From: Leadbetterella sp.
GTDB lineage: Bacteria > Bacteroidota > Bacteroidia > Cytophagales > Spirosomataceae
Direction: 5' to 3'
DNA length: 64,000 nt
Assembly (NCBI GenBank): GCA_019638185.1
Contig: JAHBUH010000001.1
Location: 1-64,000 of the forward strand
The stretch's first letter is position 1; every line of letters begins with the position of its first letter. Position numbers and translations under genes: made by a program. The notes beneath the pieces are model-generated. The model saw only the letters and a program-made list of their open reading frames with translations, did no database searches and was not told the origin of the DNA. Shown in pieces: positions 36,411 to 44,637 of this stretch.

Positions 36411-37229
36411 ATGCTGAAAAATACAGATCAACTTCTTAACACGGCCGATCTCTGGATGCAGAAACTGATTGATTTTGCGCCCAGCCTGGTCATTTCTCTG
36501 CTGGTACTGGTTATTGGTTTCTGGATAGCCGGTAAACTGGGTAGCCTGATCCGGTCTTTCCTGTATAAACGCGGGGTAGATTCCTCCATCATCCCATTCC
36601 TGACTAACATCATTGTGGTGCTGATGAAGGTGCTGGTGCTGATCAGTGTGGCGGACAGACTGGGCGTGAAAACCGCTTCTTTTATTGCACTGCTGGGGGG
36701 CGCCGGACTGGCTATAGGCCTGGCGCTTCAAGGATCTTTGCAGCATTTTGCTTCCGGGGTGATGATCCTGATCTTTAAGCCGTATAAGGTAGGTGACCTG
36801 GTAGACATAAAGGGCACCTTCGGAAATGTGGAGGAGATCCAGACCTTTAATACGGTGATCCGTACCCCGGATAATAAGAAGGTGGTGATCCCGAACGGCA
36901 TTGCCACCAGTGATATTATGACTAATCTCAGCGCTAACGGCAAGCTGCGCGTAGACCTCCAGGTGACCATGCCCTATGAAGAGGATTTTGATAAGGTCAG
37001 ATATGTGATCCGGGAGGCCCTGGATAAGGTGACTAGCCGTTTACCCGATGAGCCGACTATTGAAATCAACCATTTCGGTGAAAGCAGCGTGGTGCTGGAT
37101 GTGCGGCCTTTCGCCACCGATGCCACCTACTGGGACGTGTATTACGCCTCCTACCGCGAGATCAAAAAAGCGCTGAGCGGGGCGGGTATACGGGTGCCGT
37201 ACCCGGTGGAATTGGAGAGGCCGCTCTAA
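36411..37229 (+). CDS. Small-conductance mechanosensitive channel, MscS family
   Basis: About 272 residues from the ATG at 36411 (an ATG at 36369 would add 14 residues). It has three N-terminal membrane helices: SLVISLLVLVIGFWIAG, IVVLMKVLVLISVA and the pore-lining TM3 with SFIALLGGAGLAIGLALQGS. A cytosolic beta domain follows (FNTVIRTPDNKKVVIPNG) and a C-terminal alpha/beta vestibule. Length matches E. coli MscS. Confidence 0.93.
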   Translation: MLKNTDQLLNTADLWMQKLIDFAPSLVISLLVLVIGFWIAGKLGSLIRSFLYKRGVDSSIIPFLTNIIVVLMKVLVLISVADRLGVKTASFIALLGGAGLAIGLALQGSLQHFASGVMILIFKPYKVGDLVDIKGTFGNVEEIQTFNTVIRTPDNKKVVIPNGIATSDIMTNLSANGKLRVDLQVTMPYEEDFDKVRYVIREALDKVTSRLPDEPTIEINHFGESSVVLDVRPFATDATYWDVYYASYREIKKALSGAGIRVPYPVELERPL

Positions 37230-39124
37230 AACAGCATCCTGAACCGGATTGTCTCCTCAATGCCCCTGATCTCCTGCACAAATTCGCGGGAGTAGGACTT
37301 CTCAATGTCTACGATCACGTAACCGATCTCCGCACTGGTTTTCAGGTACTGACCGCGGATGTTGATATTGTGCTTCGCAAAGATATTGTTCAACTTGGCC
37401 AGGATGCCGGGCACATTGCGATGAATATGTAGCAGCCGGTGCGAATCCTGGAGGAGGGGAAGGCTCAGTTCCGGGAAATTCACCGTGCCGGTGGTACTTC
37501 CGTTATTGATGTATTCCAGCAGGCGCTCGGGCACGTACGCGCCTATGCTGTGCTGGGCCTCTTCCGTACTACCGCCGATATGCGGTGTGAGAATCACATT
37601 TTCTATGCCCATTAGTTCGGAAACGAAGGGATCAATATTGGTTTTGGGCTCTTCGGGAAACACGTCTACCCCGGCACCAGCCACTTTTCCGGACTTCAGC
37701 GCACCTACCAGCGCGGGGATATCCACCACGTGGCCGCGGGCCAGGTTCATGAAGATCACACCTTCTTTCATTTGCTCAAACTGGCGCGCACCGATGAGAT
37801 TGGTGTTTTCCGGGCGACCGTCTATGTGCAGGCTGACGATATCCGCTACCTTGAAGACATCCTCCATGGTCCTGCATTTTTTGGCGTTACCGATGGGCAT
37901 TTTGTCGGCAATATCATAAAAATAAACCTCCATACCCATGGCCTCCCCGATCACCGAGAGCTGCGTTCCGATATGGCCGTAGCCTATCATGCCCAGCTTT
38001 TTGCCGCGTACCTCAAAACTGTTTACCGCTGATTTATCCCAGATGCCCCGGTGCATGCCGGCGCTTTTCACAAACACCTTACGGATCAGCATGATCATCT
38101 CACCGATCACCAGCTCCACTACTGAGCGGGTGTTACTGTACGGCGCATTAAAAACAGCAATGCCTTTTTTCTCCGCTTCGCGCAGGGCGATCTGGTTAGT
38201 TCCGATACAGAAGGCGCCGATGGCCAGGAGCTTATCGGCATGGGCCAGCACTTTTTCCGTGATCCGGGTTTTGGAACGGATCCCGATGATGGATACGTCC
38301 TTTATTTTTTCGCAGAGCTCGTCTTCATCCATGGCTCCCTTATGGAATTCCACGTTAAAGCCCTGCTCTTCAAAGGCCGCAATGGCCGCCGGGTGTACAT
38401 TTTCCAGCAGCAGCACCTTGATCATGCTTTTCGGGTAGGAATAGCCGCGGGGAAGCTGGTTATAAAACAGGAATTCGTCCAGGCTTTTGATCACAAAATC
38501 AGCCACTCCTGTTACAGACGGCCGCTCCACATTTTCCACGAAGGCGTAAAAACGCTGGGCCAGGCCGCTCTTTTTGATCTCGTAATCCGTGAAGCCGTCG
38601 CCGATGACCGAAACGTGACCGTCCAGCTGAAGGGACTTCACTACTTCTATTTTCCCTCCCGTACGGGATAGCGGGTTTTCAGTATCCACACCGGTAATAT
38701 CGCCCTGTTCATTGTACACAAATGTATTGGCGTACACGTTCTCGGGCTTCAGGCCCAGGTATTCTGCTATGGGTAGGATAAAATCTTTAAACCCGCTGGA
38801 AATGATCAGGATATTATCAGCGTATTCCGAGAGGAAAGCCCGGTTCCGTAGAAAAGAGCCGGTGATATTTTCCTTCAGGAACTCCACCAGGATATCTACG
38901 TGGCTCCGGTTAGCGTTCAGCAGGGCCAGACGCTGCGTTAAGGATTCGGAAAAGGTCAGTTCCCCGGCCATGCCTTTATCGGTAAGGGCTTTGATGGCAG
39001 CTACCTTCCGGTCGCCGTCAGGATCGGCCTTCAGGGCTATGGCGGCTAATTCGTCCAGTCCTTCCACGCGGGTAAGGGTACTGTCAAAATCAATCAGGAA
39101 ATACTTTTTCGGGTCTTCAATCAC
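37226..39124 (-). CDS. Fused phosphoserine phosphatase / phosphoglycerate dehydrogenase (SerB-SerA)
   Basis: A 632-residue two-enzyme fusion of serine synthesis. Residues 1-225 are a HAD phosphatase (IDFDSTLTRVEG with D12/D14, LIISSGFK, VSVIGDGFTDYE). Residues 235-630 are a D-3-phosphoglycerate dehydrogenase: GMIGYGHIGTQLSVIGEAMG (NAD site), NLARGHVVDIPAL, EEPKTNIDPF and ILTPHIGGST. A C-terminal ACT domain (RNVPGILAKLNNIFA) may bind serine. The steps are first and third in the pathway, and the middle enzyme (SerC) is not nearby. GTG start. Its 3' end overlaps mscS by 4 bp. Confidence 0.92.
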   Translation of the reverse strand: MIEDPKKYFLIDFDSTLTRVEGLDELAAIALKADPDGDRKVAAIKALTDKGMAGELTFSESLTQRLALLNANRSHVDILVEFLKENITGSFLRNRAFLSEYADNILIISSGFKDFILPIAEYLGLKPENVYANTFVYNEQGDITGVDTENPLSRTGGKIEVVKSLQLDGHVSVIGDGFTDYEIKKSGLAQRFYAFVENVERPSVTGVADFVIKSLDEFLFYNQLPRGYSYPKSMIKVLLLENVHPAAIAAFEEQGFNVEFHKGAMDEDELCEKIKDVSIIGIRSKTRITEKVLAHADKLLAIGAFCIGTNQIALREAEKKGIAVFNAPYSNTRSVVELVIGEMIMLIRKVFVKSAGMHRGIWDKSAVNSFEVRGKKLGMIGYGHIGTQLSVIGEAMGMEVYFYDIADKMPIGNAKKCRTMEDVFKVADIVSLHIDGRPENTNLIGARQFEQMKEGVIFMNLARGHVVDIPALVGALKSGKVAGAGVDVFPEEPKTNIDPFVSELMGIENVILTPHIGGSTEEAQHSIGAYVPERLLEYINNGSTTGTVNFPELSLPLLQDSHRLLHIHRNVPGILAKLNNIFAKHNINIRGQYLKTSAEIGYVIVDIEKSYSREFVQEIRGIEETIRFRMLF

Positions 39125-39230
39125 GGTTTAATCTAAATATTTGTAAAAATACTTCCCGGGAAGCTTAAAAGATGAAGATTGTTTCAACTTCACGGTTATT
39201 TACTATAAATTATTTAAAAAAGAATACGTT

Positions 39231-39473
39231 TTAATCAATAGAATCCAGTATCTCCTCGAAATCCTCGCTCATATCTTTGAAGCGTTGCATCACTTTTTTC
39301 ATGAAAGTGTCACCCAGCATTTCCTCGATGTCGTCCTCACCGGATACATCTAATTCAGATACTTTATAAATTTGTTCCAGGTTTCCCGCTTCGAACTTGA
39401 TGATGTATTTGTTGTTAAAGGAATACAGGTTAGCGGAGCAAAAATCGTTTTCAATGTTTTTTACTAATCTCAT
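39231..39473 (-). CDS. Small conserved protein of unknown function
   Basis: About 80 residues (MRLVKNIENDFCSANLYSFN...). The middle NKYIIKFEAGNLEQIYKVSE and the acidic C-terminus resemble a small cytosolic protein found widely in Bacteroidota, recalled from family pattern, function unknown. I choose the ATG at 39473. An upstream in-frame ATG at 39524 would overlap the divergent TPR gene further. Its start codon and that of the TPR gene share the 4-bp palindrome CATG at 39471-39474. Confidence 0.65.
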   Translation of the reverse strand: MRLVKNIENDFCSANLYSFNNKYIIKFEAGNLEQIYKVSELDVSGEDDIEEMLGDTFMKKVMQRFKDMSEDFEEILDSID

Positions 39474-40479
39474 GAGAATATTTTTAATTGTTATCGGTAT
39501 ATGTTTGACCAGCTTATCCTGCAAAAATAAAAAAGAATCGGCTGAGTTTTTTACCCGGGGAAATTTTCATTTTAAAATGAAGGAATATGACCGGGCTGAA
39601 CATTTTTTCTCAGAGGCTATCCGGAAGGATCCGGGGCTGGCAGATGCCTATAATAACCGGGGGCTGATCTACCTGCACCGGGGCGATTGGGAGAAGGCCG
39701 GAAAGGATTTTGAGGAGGCTGTCCGACTGGACAAGACCTTCACCGATGCCCGCTATAACCTGGCTAAATTTTATACGGAAACAGGTCGTGCCGATGCCGG
39801 CAAACAGCTGTTTAAAGAACTGGAGAGCCAGTTGGATACCTCCAGCGCTTTTCATAACGCCTACGGCCAGAACTTTATCATGCTGAACCACTATGCAGAA
39901 GGGGAGCAGCAGTTTAGGCGGGCCCTGGAGATTCACCCGGATAACGTGGAAGCCCTGACTAACCTGGCCTATGTAAAAACGGTGAACCACCGCTACGAAG
40001 AGGCCCGGGAGCTGCTGGAAAAAGCCCTGAAACTGGCGCCCGGCTTCGTATTTGCCCTGAATAACCGGGCCGTACTTTATGGCCAGGAAAAGGATTGGAG
40101 CCGTGCCGTTTCCCTACTGGAAAAAGCCGGGAAGACCGAACCGGATAACCTGATAGTGGTGAATAACCTGGCCCTGTTTTACCTGGAAAGCGGGAACCTG
40201 GCAGCAGGTGAAGAAAAAGTGCTGCGGGGCGAGAAGCTGGATGAGCGTAACGAATATACTCAGCGGAACCGGGCCGTGCTGCTTCTGAAGCAGGGAAAGG
40301 CAGCGGAGGCGCTGGAAATACTGAAAAAAACCGAAGCTACGCACCCCGAAGTAGATCACATCTATTATTACCTGGGCCAGGCCAGTGAGGCCCTGGGCCG
40401 GAAGGACGAAGCCTGTAAATACTACGAAACGGGTAGCCGGCTCAATGACCCCTGGACCGCAGGGCGATGTGGTCAATAA
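39472..40479 (+). CDS. TPR-repeat lipoprotein
   Basis: A roughly 335-residue envelope lipoprotein. The signal MRIFLIVIGICLTSLSC ends in a lipobox (SLSC). At least seven tetratricopeptide repeats follow (DAYNNRGLIYLHRGDWEKAG, DARYNLAKFYTETGRADAG, EALTNLAYVKTVNHRYEEAR and so on), giving a protein-docking superhelix. The frame extends upstream into the divergent gene, but the lipobox fixes the start at 39472. The last residues (NDPWTAGRCGQ) overlap an antisense gene remnant (40442-40549) and may not be the original C-terminus. Confidence 0.88.
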   Translation: MRIFLIVIGICLTSLSCKNKKESAEFFTRGNFHFKMKEYDRAEHFFSEAIRKDPGLADAYNNRGLIYLHRGDWEKAGKDFEEAVRLDKTFTDARYNLAKFYTETGRADAGKQLFKELESQLDTSSAFHNAYGQNFIMLNHYAEGEQQFRRALEIHPDNVEALTNLAYVKTVNHRYEEARELLEKALKLAPGFVFALNNRAVLYGQEKDWSRAVSLLEKAGKTEPDNLIVVNNLALFYLESGNLAAGEEKVLRGEKLDERNEYTQRNRAVLLLKQGKAAEALEILKKTEATHPEVDHIYYYLGQASEALGRKDEACKYYETGSRLNDPWTAGRCGQ

Positions 40480-40549
40480 CTAGTTTCACGGAATCCCAGG
40501 TAACGCTGTAGGTACCGAATATCCCCAGGCCGCCACCGTCTATATTGCA
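40442..40549 (-). pseudogene. Possible remnant of a lost gene (35 codons)
   Basis: On the minus strand a 35-codon open stretch reads CNIDGGGLGIFGTYSVTW and ends DHIALRSRGH then TGA. GGxGIFGxY is reminiscent of the C-terminal strand pattern of DUF4249-like Bacteroidota lipoproteins. There is no start codon: it begins right after the stop codon of the Uma2 gene and runs antisense into the TPR gene. It may be the tail of a deleted gene, but chance is possible. Confidence 0.3.
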
Positions 40550-40553
40550 GGAC

Positions 40554-41822
40554 TTACACAAAAACTTCGCCCAGGTGGAACTTTAATTCCGGGAACAGGA
40601 CCGAGCGGATCTCATCTTCTTCCGTGAATGTGTCCGGATCAGTATATTTCCGGTCATGGAGGGTGTACAGCCGGATGGTCTTCAGCAGGGGATCAGCTAT
40701 CCAGTATTCTTTTACACCGTTTTCTTCATACAGGTCAAATTTAAGGTGGGTATCTTTTTTGGAATTATGAGGGGAAAGAACTTCTATGATCAGATCAGGG
40801 GCGCCTACTACCCCGCGTTCGTCTATTTTGGAGGAATCACAAAGGATGCAGAGGTCCGGCTGAACCACGGTATAAATGGCGGAATCATCGGTTTTCTTTT
40901 TGGAATCCGGGAGCCGTACATCCAGGGGCGCTATAAGTGCCTGACAGGCCTTATGCTTAAAATGAGTGTGGATGTGACACAAAAGGTTCCCGGAAACAAT
41001 CTGGTGTTTAGGGCTGGGTGCGGGGCTCATTTTATGGATGAACCCTTTGATCAGCTCCACTCTCTCCTCAAATTTCCAGCGAAAATAATCAGCATAGGAG
41101 TACAGTTTTGAGAAATCCAACTGCTCCAAGGAGGTGATATCGGGACCGTAAGCCAGCGCAGGTTCATGGACTATATTTCCACTAAACGGCCGGATACCCT
41201 TAAACAGCTCTTTTACGTTTAATTTCAGCCCGGGAAACCGTACGGAACAGACTTCATCATCGGCAGAGGGCCGCGCCCCGGTATACCGGCCATTTTTAAG
41301 GGTATAGACATCCACCATCTCTTCCAGGGGATCTACTAACCAGTATTCCTTTACTCCATGCTCTTCATAGAGGTGGAATTTCAGGCCCATTTCTTTATAG
41401 GCGCTCTCCTGTGACAGAACCTCAATGATCAGGTCAGGCGCACCCGTATAGCCGTGGTCATTTATTTTAGCGGGATCACTGATCACGCAAAGATCCGGCT
41501 GGATCACATTAAATATACTGGCGTCTTCAGCGGAGCCTTCGGGATCAGGAAGCCGCACATGAAACGGGGCAAAAAGCACTTCACCTTCCCAGTGCTCAAA
41601 ATAAGCCTCCAATTCCCGGATCAGCCTGGCGGATGTTTCCTGGTGGATATAAGGGGCCGGCAGGTTTGTTTTTTGAATAATGCCCCTGATGAGCTCTACC
41701 TGCTCCTTAAAGGGCCATCGCAGGTAATCAGCATAGGAATAGTGTTTAGATATACCCAGCTGATCTAAAGATAAAGTTTCAGAAGCATAAGCCTCCAGCG
41801 GTTTTTCATTTCCAGGTCTCAT
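40554..41822 (-). CDS. Tandem Uma2 (DUF820) nuclease-fold protein
   Basis: A 422-residue protein with two Uma2-type PD-(D/E)xK nuclease-fold domains in a row (about 25-205 and 225-420). Each has the pattern PDLCVISDPAKIND ... GAPDLIIEVLS ... LKFHLYEEHGVKEYWLVDP, with the catalytic Asp, Glu and Lys in place. Single-domain Uma2 proteins are common, so an in-frame tandem is less usual. A second tandem gene occurs at 61789. The domain-2 start (SYADYFRWKFEERVELIKG) resembles domain 1 of that gene more than its own domain 1. The role is unknown; Uma2 is classed as a putative restriction-like endonuclease. Confidence 0.85.
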   Translation of the reverse strand: MRPGNEKPLEAYASETLSLDQLGISKHYSYADYLRWPFKEQVELIRGIIQKTNLPAPYIHQETSARLIRELEAYFEHWEGEVLFAPFHVRLPDPEGSAEDASIFNVIQPDLCVISDPAKINDHGYTGAPDLIIEVLSQESAYKEMGLKFHLYEEHGVKEYWLVDPLEEMVDVYTLKNGRYTGARPSADDEVCSVRFPGLKLNVKELFKGIRPFSGNIVHEPALAYGPDITSLEQLDFSKLYSYADYFRWKFEERVELIKGFIHKMSPAPSPKHQIVSGNLLCHIHTHFKHKACQALIAPLDVRLPDSKKKTDDSAIYTVVQPDLCILCDSSKIDERGVVGAPDLIIEVLSPHNSKKDTHLKFDLYEENGVKEYWIADPLLKTIRLYTLHDRKYTDPDTFTEEDEIRSVLFPELKFHLGEVFV

Positions 41823-41841
41823 TGTGTTCTTAATTTTTCCA

Positions 41842-41899
41842 CAAAGTTAAACCCCTCCCGTGGGATTTATCTTCCGTTCAGATAAGAAGAAACTTATCT
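41842..41899 (-). promoter_or_regulatory. Promoter block of the first tandem Uma2 gene
   Basis: The minus strand has a -7 box TAACTTTG (41849-41842), placing the start site about 13 nt before the ATG. An inverted repeat AGATAAG/CTTATCT with a 6-bp spacer lies at 41880-41899. The block from about 41835 to 41910 is visibly homologous to the region upstream of the second Uma2 gene (63057-63135). Confidence 0.55.
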
Positions 41900-41931
41900 A
41901 AAAGCAATAAATAGATAATCGGATTCCGGAT

Positions 41932-42363
41932 CTAATGCCGGATTACGGCCTCGCACCCGTCCAGCACATAGTTACACTCGTCCAGGTTATCGGCGTTAAG
42001 ACGGAATTTCCCTTTCACGGTCCAGATTTCATCCGTTCTGAATTTTTTCCGGGTTTTCAGGTTGAGCTGGATAATAGTCTCCGGCCCGGAGCCGCCACAG
42101 AAAAAGCAGGAAGCCATAGGCCGGGCCGAAAGCACATACACCTTATCTTCCGGATCCACCGGGATCATGTAGCCTTTGATCTGCAGCTCCGTACCGTTCA
42201 ACTTCTTTACTTTCTCGCCAAACGTGGGAAACAGGAAGTACATATCCTCTTCCTTGATAAACTTCCGGGTAAATTTTACATCCTTCAGGTCATCCCAGGA
42301 AACCGTACGGGCATCGGCCAGCCAGAGGGAAACAATGAAAAAAGACAGGGCAAGTATTTTCAT
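41932..42363 (-). CDS. Exported small protein of a putative zinc-responsive locus
   Basis: About 143 residues from the ATG at 42363 (MKILALSFFIVSLWLADA, signal peptide). The mature part has LQIKGYMIPVDPEDKVYVLS, then PMASCFFCGGSGPETIIQLN with a CxxC motif, and DECNYVLDGCEA. GYMIP followed by a Cys motif is reminiscent of DUF3299-like periplasmic proteins. It is divergent from a MerC-like membrane gene across an intergenic region holding a Fur-family-like palindrome, which suggests a role in metal supply. Confidence 0.7.
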   Translation of the reverse strand: MKILALSFFIVSLWLADARTVSWDDLKDVKFTRKFIKEEDMYFLFPTFGEKVKKLNGTELQIKGYMIPVDPEDKVYVLSARPMASCFFCGGSGPETIIQLNLKTRKKFRTDEIWTVKGKFRLNADNLDECNYVLDGCEAVIRH

Positions 42364-42379
42364 GCATATAAAATTTGTT

Positions 42380-42400
42380 AAATGCAACTATGTTGCATTT
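42380..42400. promoter_or_regulatory. Fur/Zur-family-like palindromic operator
   Basis: Perfect 9-bp arms AAATGCAAC and GTTGCATTT flank TAT (21 bp in all). The site lies in an 80-bp divergent promoter region and its right arm overlaps the -33 region (TTG 42393-42395) of the MerC-like gene, the arrangement of a repressor site. Similar palindromes are typical of Fur-family metalloregulators, and Zur is favoured by the His-rich lipoprotein downstream. Confidence 0.6.
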
Positions 42401-42415
42401 GCAAATATTGTATAT

Positions 42416-42423
42416 TACTTTTG
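42416..42423 (+). promoter_or_regulatory. -7 promoter element (TACTTTTG) of the MerC-like gene
   Basis: TACTTTTG matches TAnnTTTG. The TTG at 42393-42395 lies 20 bp upstream as a -33 box. The ATG of the next gene is at 42444. Confidence 0.55.
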
Positions 42424-42443
42424 CATTTCAAAAGTATTTTCAC

Positions 42444-42794
42444 ATGAAAAAAGCAGGCATTGCATTAAACGTGATTTCAATGGCGCTACTTCACCTGGTA
42501 TGCTGCGGGCTGCCATTGATCATAGCGTTAGGAGGGAGTATCGGCCTCTATTTGTCCCTTAGGTCTTACACCGGCTGGTTTTTGGGTTTTCACCTGTTGA
42601 CCGTAGCCGTTATGACCTGGTTTTTTTACCGGCCGGGCCATGCGGGAAAGCTGAAGTGGCAGAAGCGGGTATTCTGGATTTTTACGGTTCTCACGCTGGG
42701 CACCTATGTGTTTAAGCACAGTAACCTCTTTAAATCAGAGGAGGAAATTTTAAAACAGCAGCACCTGGAACGTATTTTTAACCATATAAAATAA
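42444..42794 (+). CDS. MerC-like small membrane protein
   Basis: About 116 residues with three or four hydrophobic segments. The vicinal Cys motif HLVCCGLPLIIALGGSIGLY at the first helix recalls MerC/MerT-type metal transport proteins. Further helices are GWFLGFHLLTVAVMTWFF and RVFWIFTVLTLGTYVF. The ATG at 42444 follows the promoter; an in-frame ATG at 42375 lies inside the operator and is unlikely. The next gene starts 2 bp after its stop. Confidence 0.75.
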   Translation: MKKAGIALNVISMALLHLVCCGLPLIIALGGSIGLYLSLRSYTGWFLGFHLLTVAVMTWFFYRPGHAGKLKWQKRVFWIFTVLTLGTYVFKHSNLFKSEEEILKQQHLERIFNHIK

Positions 42795-42796
42795 CG

Positions 42797-43204
42797 ATGA
42801 AACTGAAATGGATTACCCTGGCCGCACTGCTGGCGCTGTCGTGCGGAGGAAAAAAGAAAACCCCGGTTCTTGATGAAGCCTTTGAGGTGCATAAAGAACT
42901 GCGTGAAATTCAGAAAGAAGTGATCTCCCAGTGGGGAAAGCTGGATTCCTTACAGCACAGCCCGGGGGCTTATCCCGGCCTGGATTCGGCGGTAACGGCA
43001 CATAAGGCAGAATACGATGACTGGAAGCACGATCTCCTGGAAGTACCGGGTTATCCGCACATTCACCTGGAAGGGGATGAGCACCAGCACCATCACCAGG
43101 AGCAGACCCAGCTTCCTGACGGGCAGATCCTTGAAATTCAGAAGGCAGCTAAGGAAGGTATCGGGAAGATTTCAGCTGCAAACCAGCGTTTATTCCAAAA
43201 ATAA
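42797..43204 (+). CDS. His-rich lipoprotein, probable metal binder
   Basis: A 135-residue lipoprotein (MKLKWITLAALLALSC). The middle has a His-rich stretch (PHIHLEGDEHQHHHQEQ, residues about 91-107), suitable for binding Zn(II), between helical segments. It is the second gene of the MerC-like unit. A terminator hairpin follows at once. Confidence 0.75.
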   Translation: MKLKWITLAALLALSCGGKKKTPVLDEAFEVHKELREIQKEVISQWGKLDSLQHSPGAYPGLDSAVTAHKAEYDDWKHDLLEVPGYPHIHLEGDEHQHHHQEQTQLPDGQILEIQKAAKEGIGKISAANQRLFQK

Positions 43205-43206
43205 AA

Positions 43207-43243
43207 GTGGCTCAAAAGTAGCATTTCGCCACTTTTGAGCCAC
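43207..43243. terminator. Bidirectional hairpin terminator
   Basis: Perfect 13-bp arms GTGGCTCAAAAGT and ACTTTTGAGCCAC with an 11-base loop. It sits between the convergent His-rich lipoprotein and susD genes. Confidence 0.75.
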
Positions 43244-43274
43244 CTTCGGTGTTTCCACCGCGAGGCCTTAGCCC

Positions 43275-44615
43275 TTAATTATACCCTTCGTTCTGCGTAA
43301 GGCTTTTGTTGCTGTCCATTTCCCGTAATGGAATAGGCAGAACTAAAGAAGGTGCGTTATACGGCAGGGAGCCTATATTTTTCTTCAGTCGCTTGGCATC
43401 AAATACCTGCTGCCCTTCAAAAGCCAGCTCCAGCTTTCTCTCCGCCAGGATGGTTTCCAGGTTTACCGTCTTCAGTTCGGCAGCGCCGGCCCGGGTGCGA
43501 ATGGCATTCACATCATTGAGAGGCGAATTTCCCGTGGCGGTTCCGAGGCGTTGGTTCGCCTCTGCCCGGATCAGGTACATTTCAGCCAGGCGAACTACCA
43601 GCACATCACCGAACCGGTCCAGGAATTTTCCGGAGAAGGTATTGTTAGATGCCCGCACAAAGAAGGTTCCCCGGGTATCCTTCTCGGAATACAAGGCTAA
43701 AAACTTAGGCTGCACCCGGATATCTCCCCGGCCCTGGTAAGAGGCAGGAGCATAAAAAGTATTCAGGTCATTGGTACCGTCCTGTTCAGTCACCACTATG
43801 CTGAAAATAGTTTCGGGGCTGGCATCTTTAAAGGCGTCAGCAAAACTGCCTGCCAGGGAAAAATTACCGCTTTCTATGACCGCATTAGCCGCATCACGGG
43901 CTCCGGCATAGTTACCTTGCTGTAAATATATCCTGGCCAGGATGGCCTGAGCGGCTTCCTTAGAACCGAAACCGGTCACCGGGTCACCGCTGAAAAGCGA
44001 AACAGCACGAGTTAAATCGCTGATTGCCTGGGTATATACCGCTGCTACCGAAGCTCTTGGCCGGGCATCCGCTTCTGTCACCACTTTAGTGGGTTCCGTC
44101 ACCAGGGGCACGCCCGGATTAGAGGTATTGGTGCCGTCTGAGAAGTCCTTACCCCAGAGTCTCACCAGGTCAAAATACGTCAGGCCTCTCAGGAATAAGG
44201 CTTTGGCCTCTACTTCATCTCTTTCTGATTCTGCCACTTTATCAATGGCCGCCAACACGTTATTTATCCGGTTAATGGTAGAGTACGCCTGGAGCCAGGT
44301 AGCCTGAATCTGGGTGTTATTGGTGGTCATGGTTTTCCTCCAGAGCTCATCCAGGGTGGCGTATGATCCGCCGAACCGTACATCACCGTCATCGCCTAAA
44401 AGATCACCCATATACTGGATAGCCCCGCCATACAGGTTAATGCTGGAGGCTCCGTCATACGCTCCGTTCAGGGTAACGATCACATCCTGGGAGGTAGCAA
44501 GAGCCGTGGTCTCATCTATGGACTGATGCGGCATCAGGTCTAATTTACTATCGCAGGAAATACCAGAGATGCCAATTACTCCTAAAATCAATCCTCTTTT
44601 TATTAATACTTTCAT
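43275..44615 (-). CDS. RagB/SusD family glycan/nutrient-binding lipoprotein
   Basis: A 446-residue outer-membrane lipoprotein (lipobox SGISC in MKVLIKRGLILGVIGISGISC). It has TPR-like helical scaffolding (EVEAKALFLRGLTYFDLVRLWG) and the C-terminal SusD region (RLAEMYLIRAEANQRLG, ILAERKLELAFEGQQVFDAKR). It forms the lid of the SusC transporter encoded just upstream (22-bp gap). No hydrolase is linked, so the substrate is unknown and may be peptide or glycan. Confidence 0.94.
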   Translation of the reverse strand: MKVLIKRGLILGVIGISGISCDSKLDLMPHQSIDETTALATSQDVIVTLNGAYDGASSINLYGGAIQYMGDLLGDDGDVRFGGSYATLDELWRKTMTTNNTQIQATWLQAYSTINRINNVLAAIDKVAESERDEVEAKALFLRGLTYFDLVRLWGKDFSDGTNTSNPGVPLVTEPTKVVTEADARPRASVAAVYTQAISDLTRAVSLFSGDPVTGFGSKEAAQAILARIYLQQGNYAGARDAANAVIESGNFSLAGSFADAFKDASPETIFSIVVTEQDGTNDLNTFYAPASYQGRGDIRVQPKFLALYSEKDTRGTFFVRASNNTFSGKFLDRFGDVLVVRLAEMYLIRAEANQRLGTATGNSPLNDVNAIRTRAGAAELKTVNLETILAERKLELAFEGQQVFDAKRLKKNIGSLPYNAPSLVLPIPLREMDSNKSLTQNEGYN

Positions 44616-44637
44616 TATCTCTTTGGGTTAAAATAAA

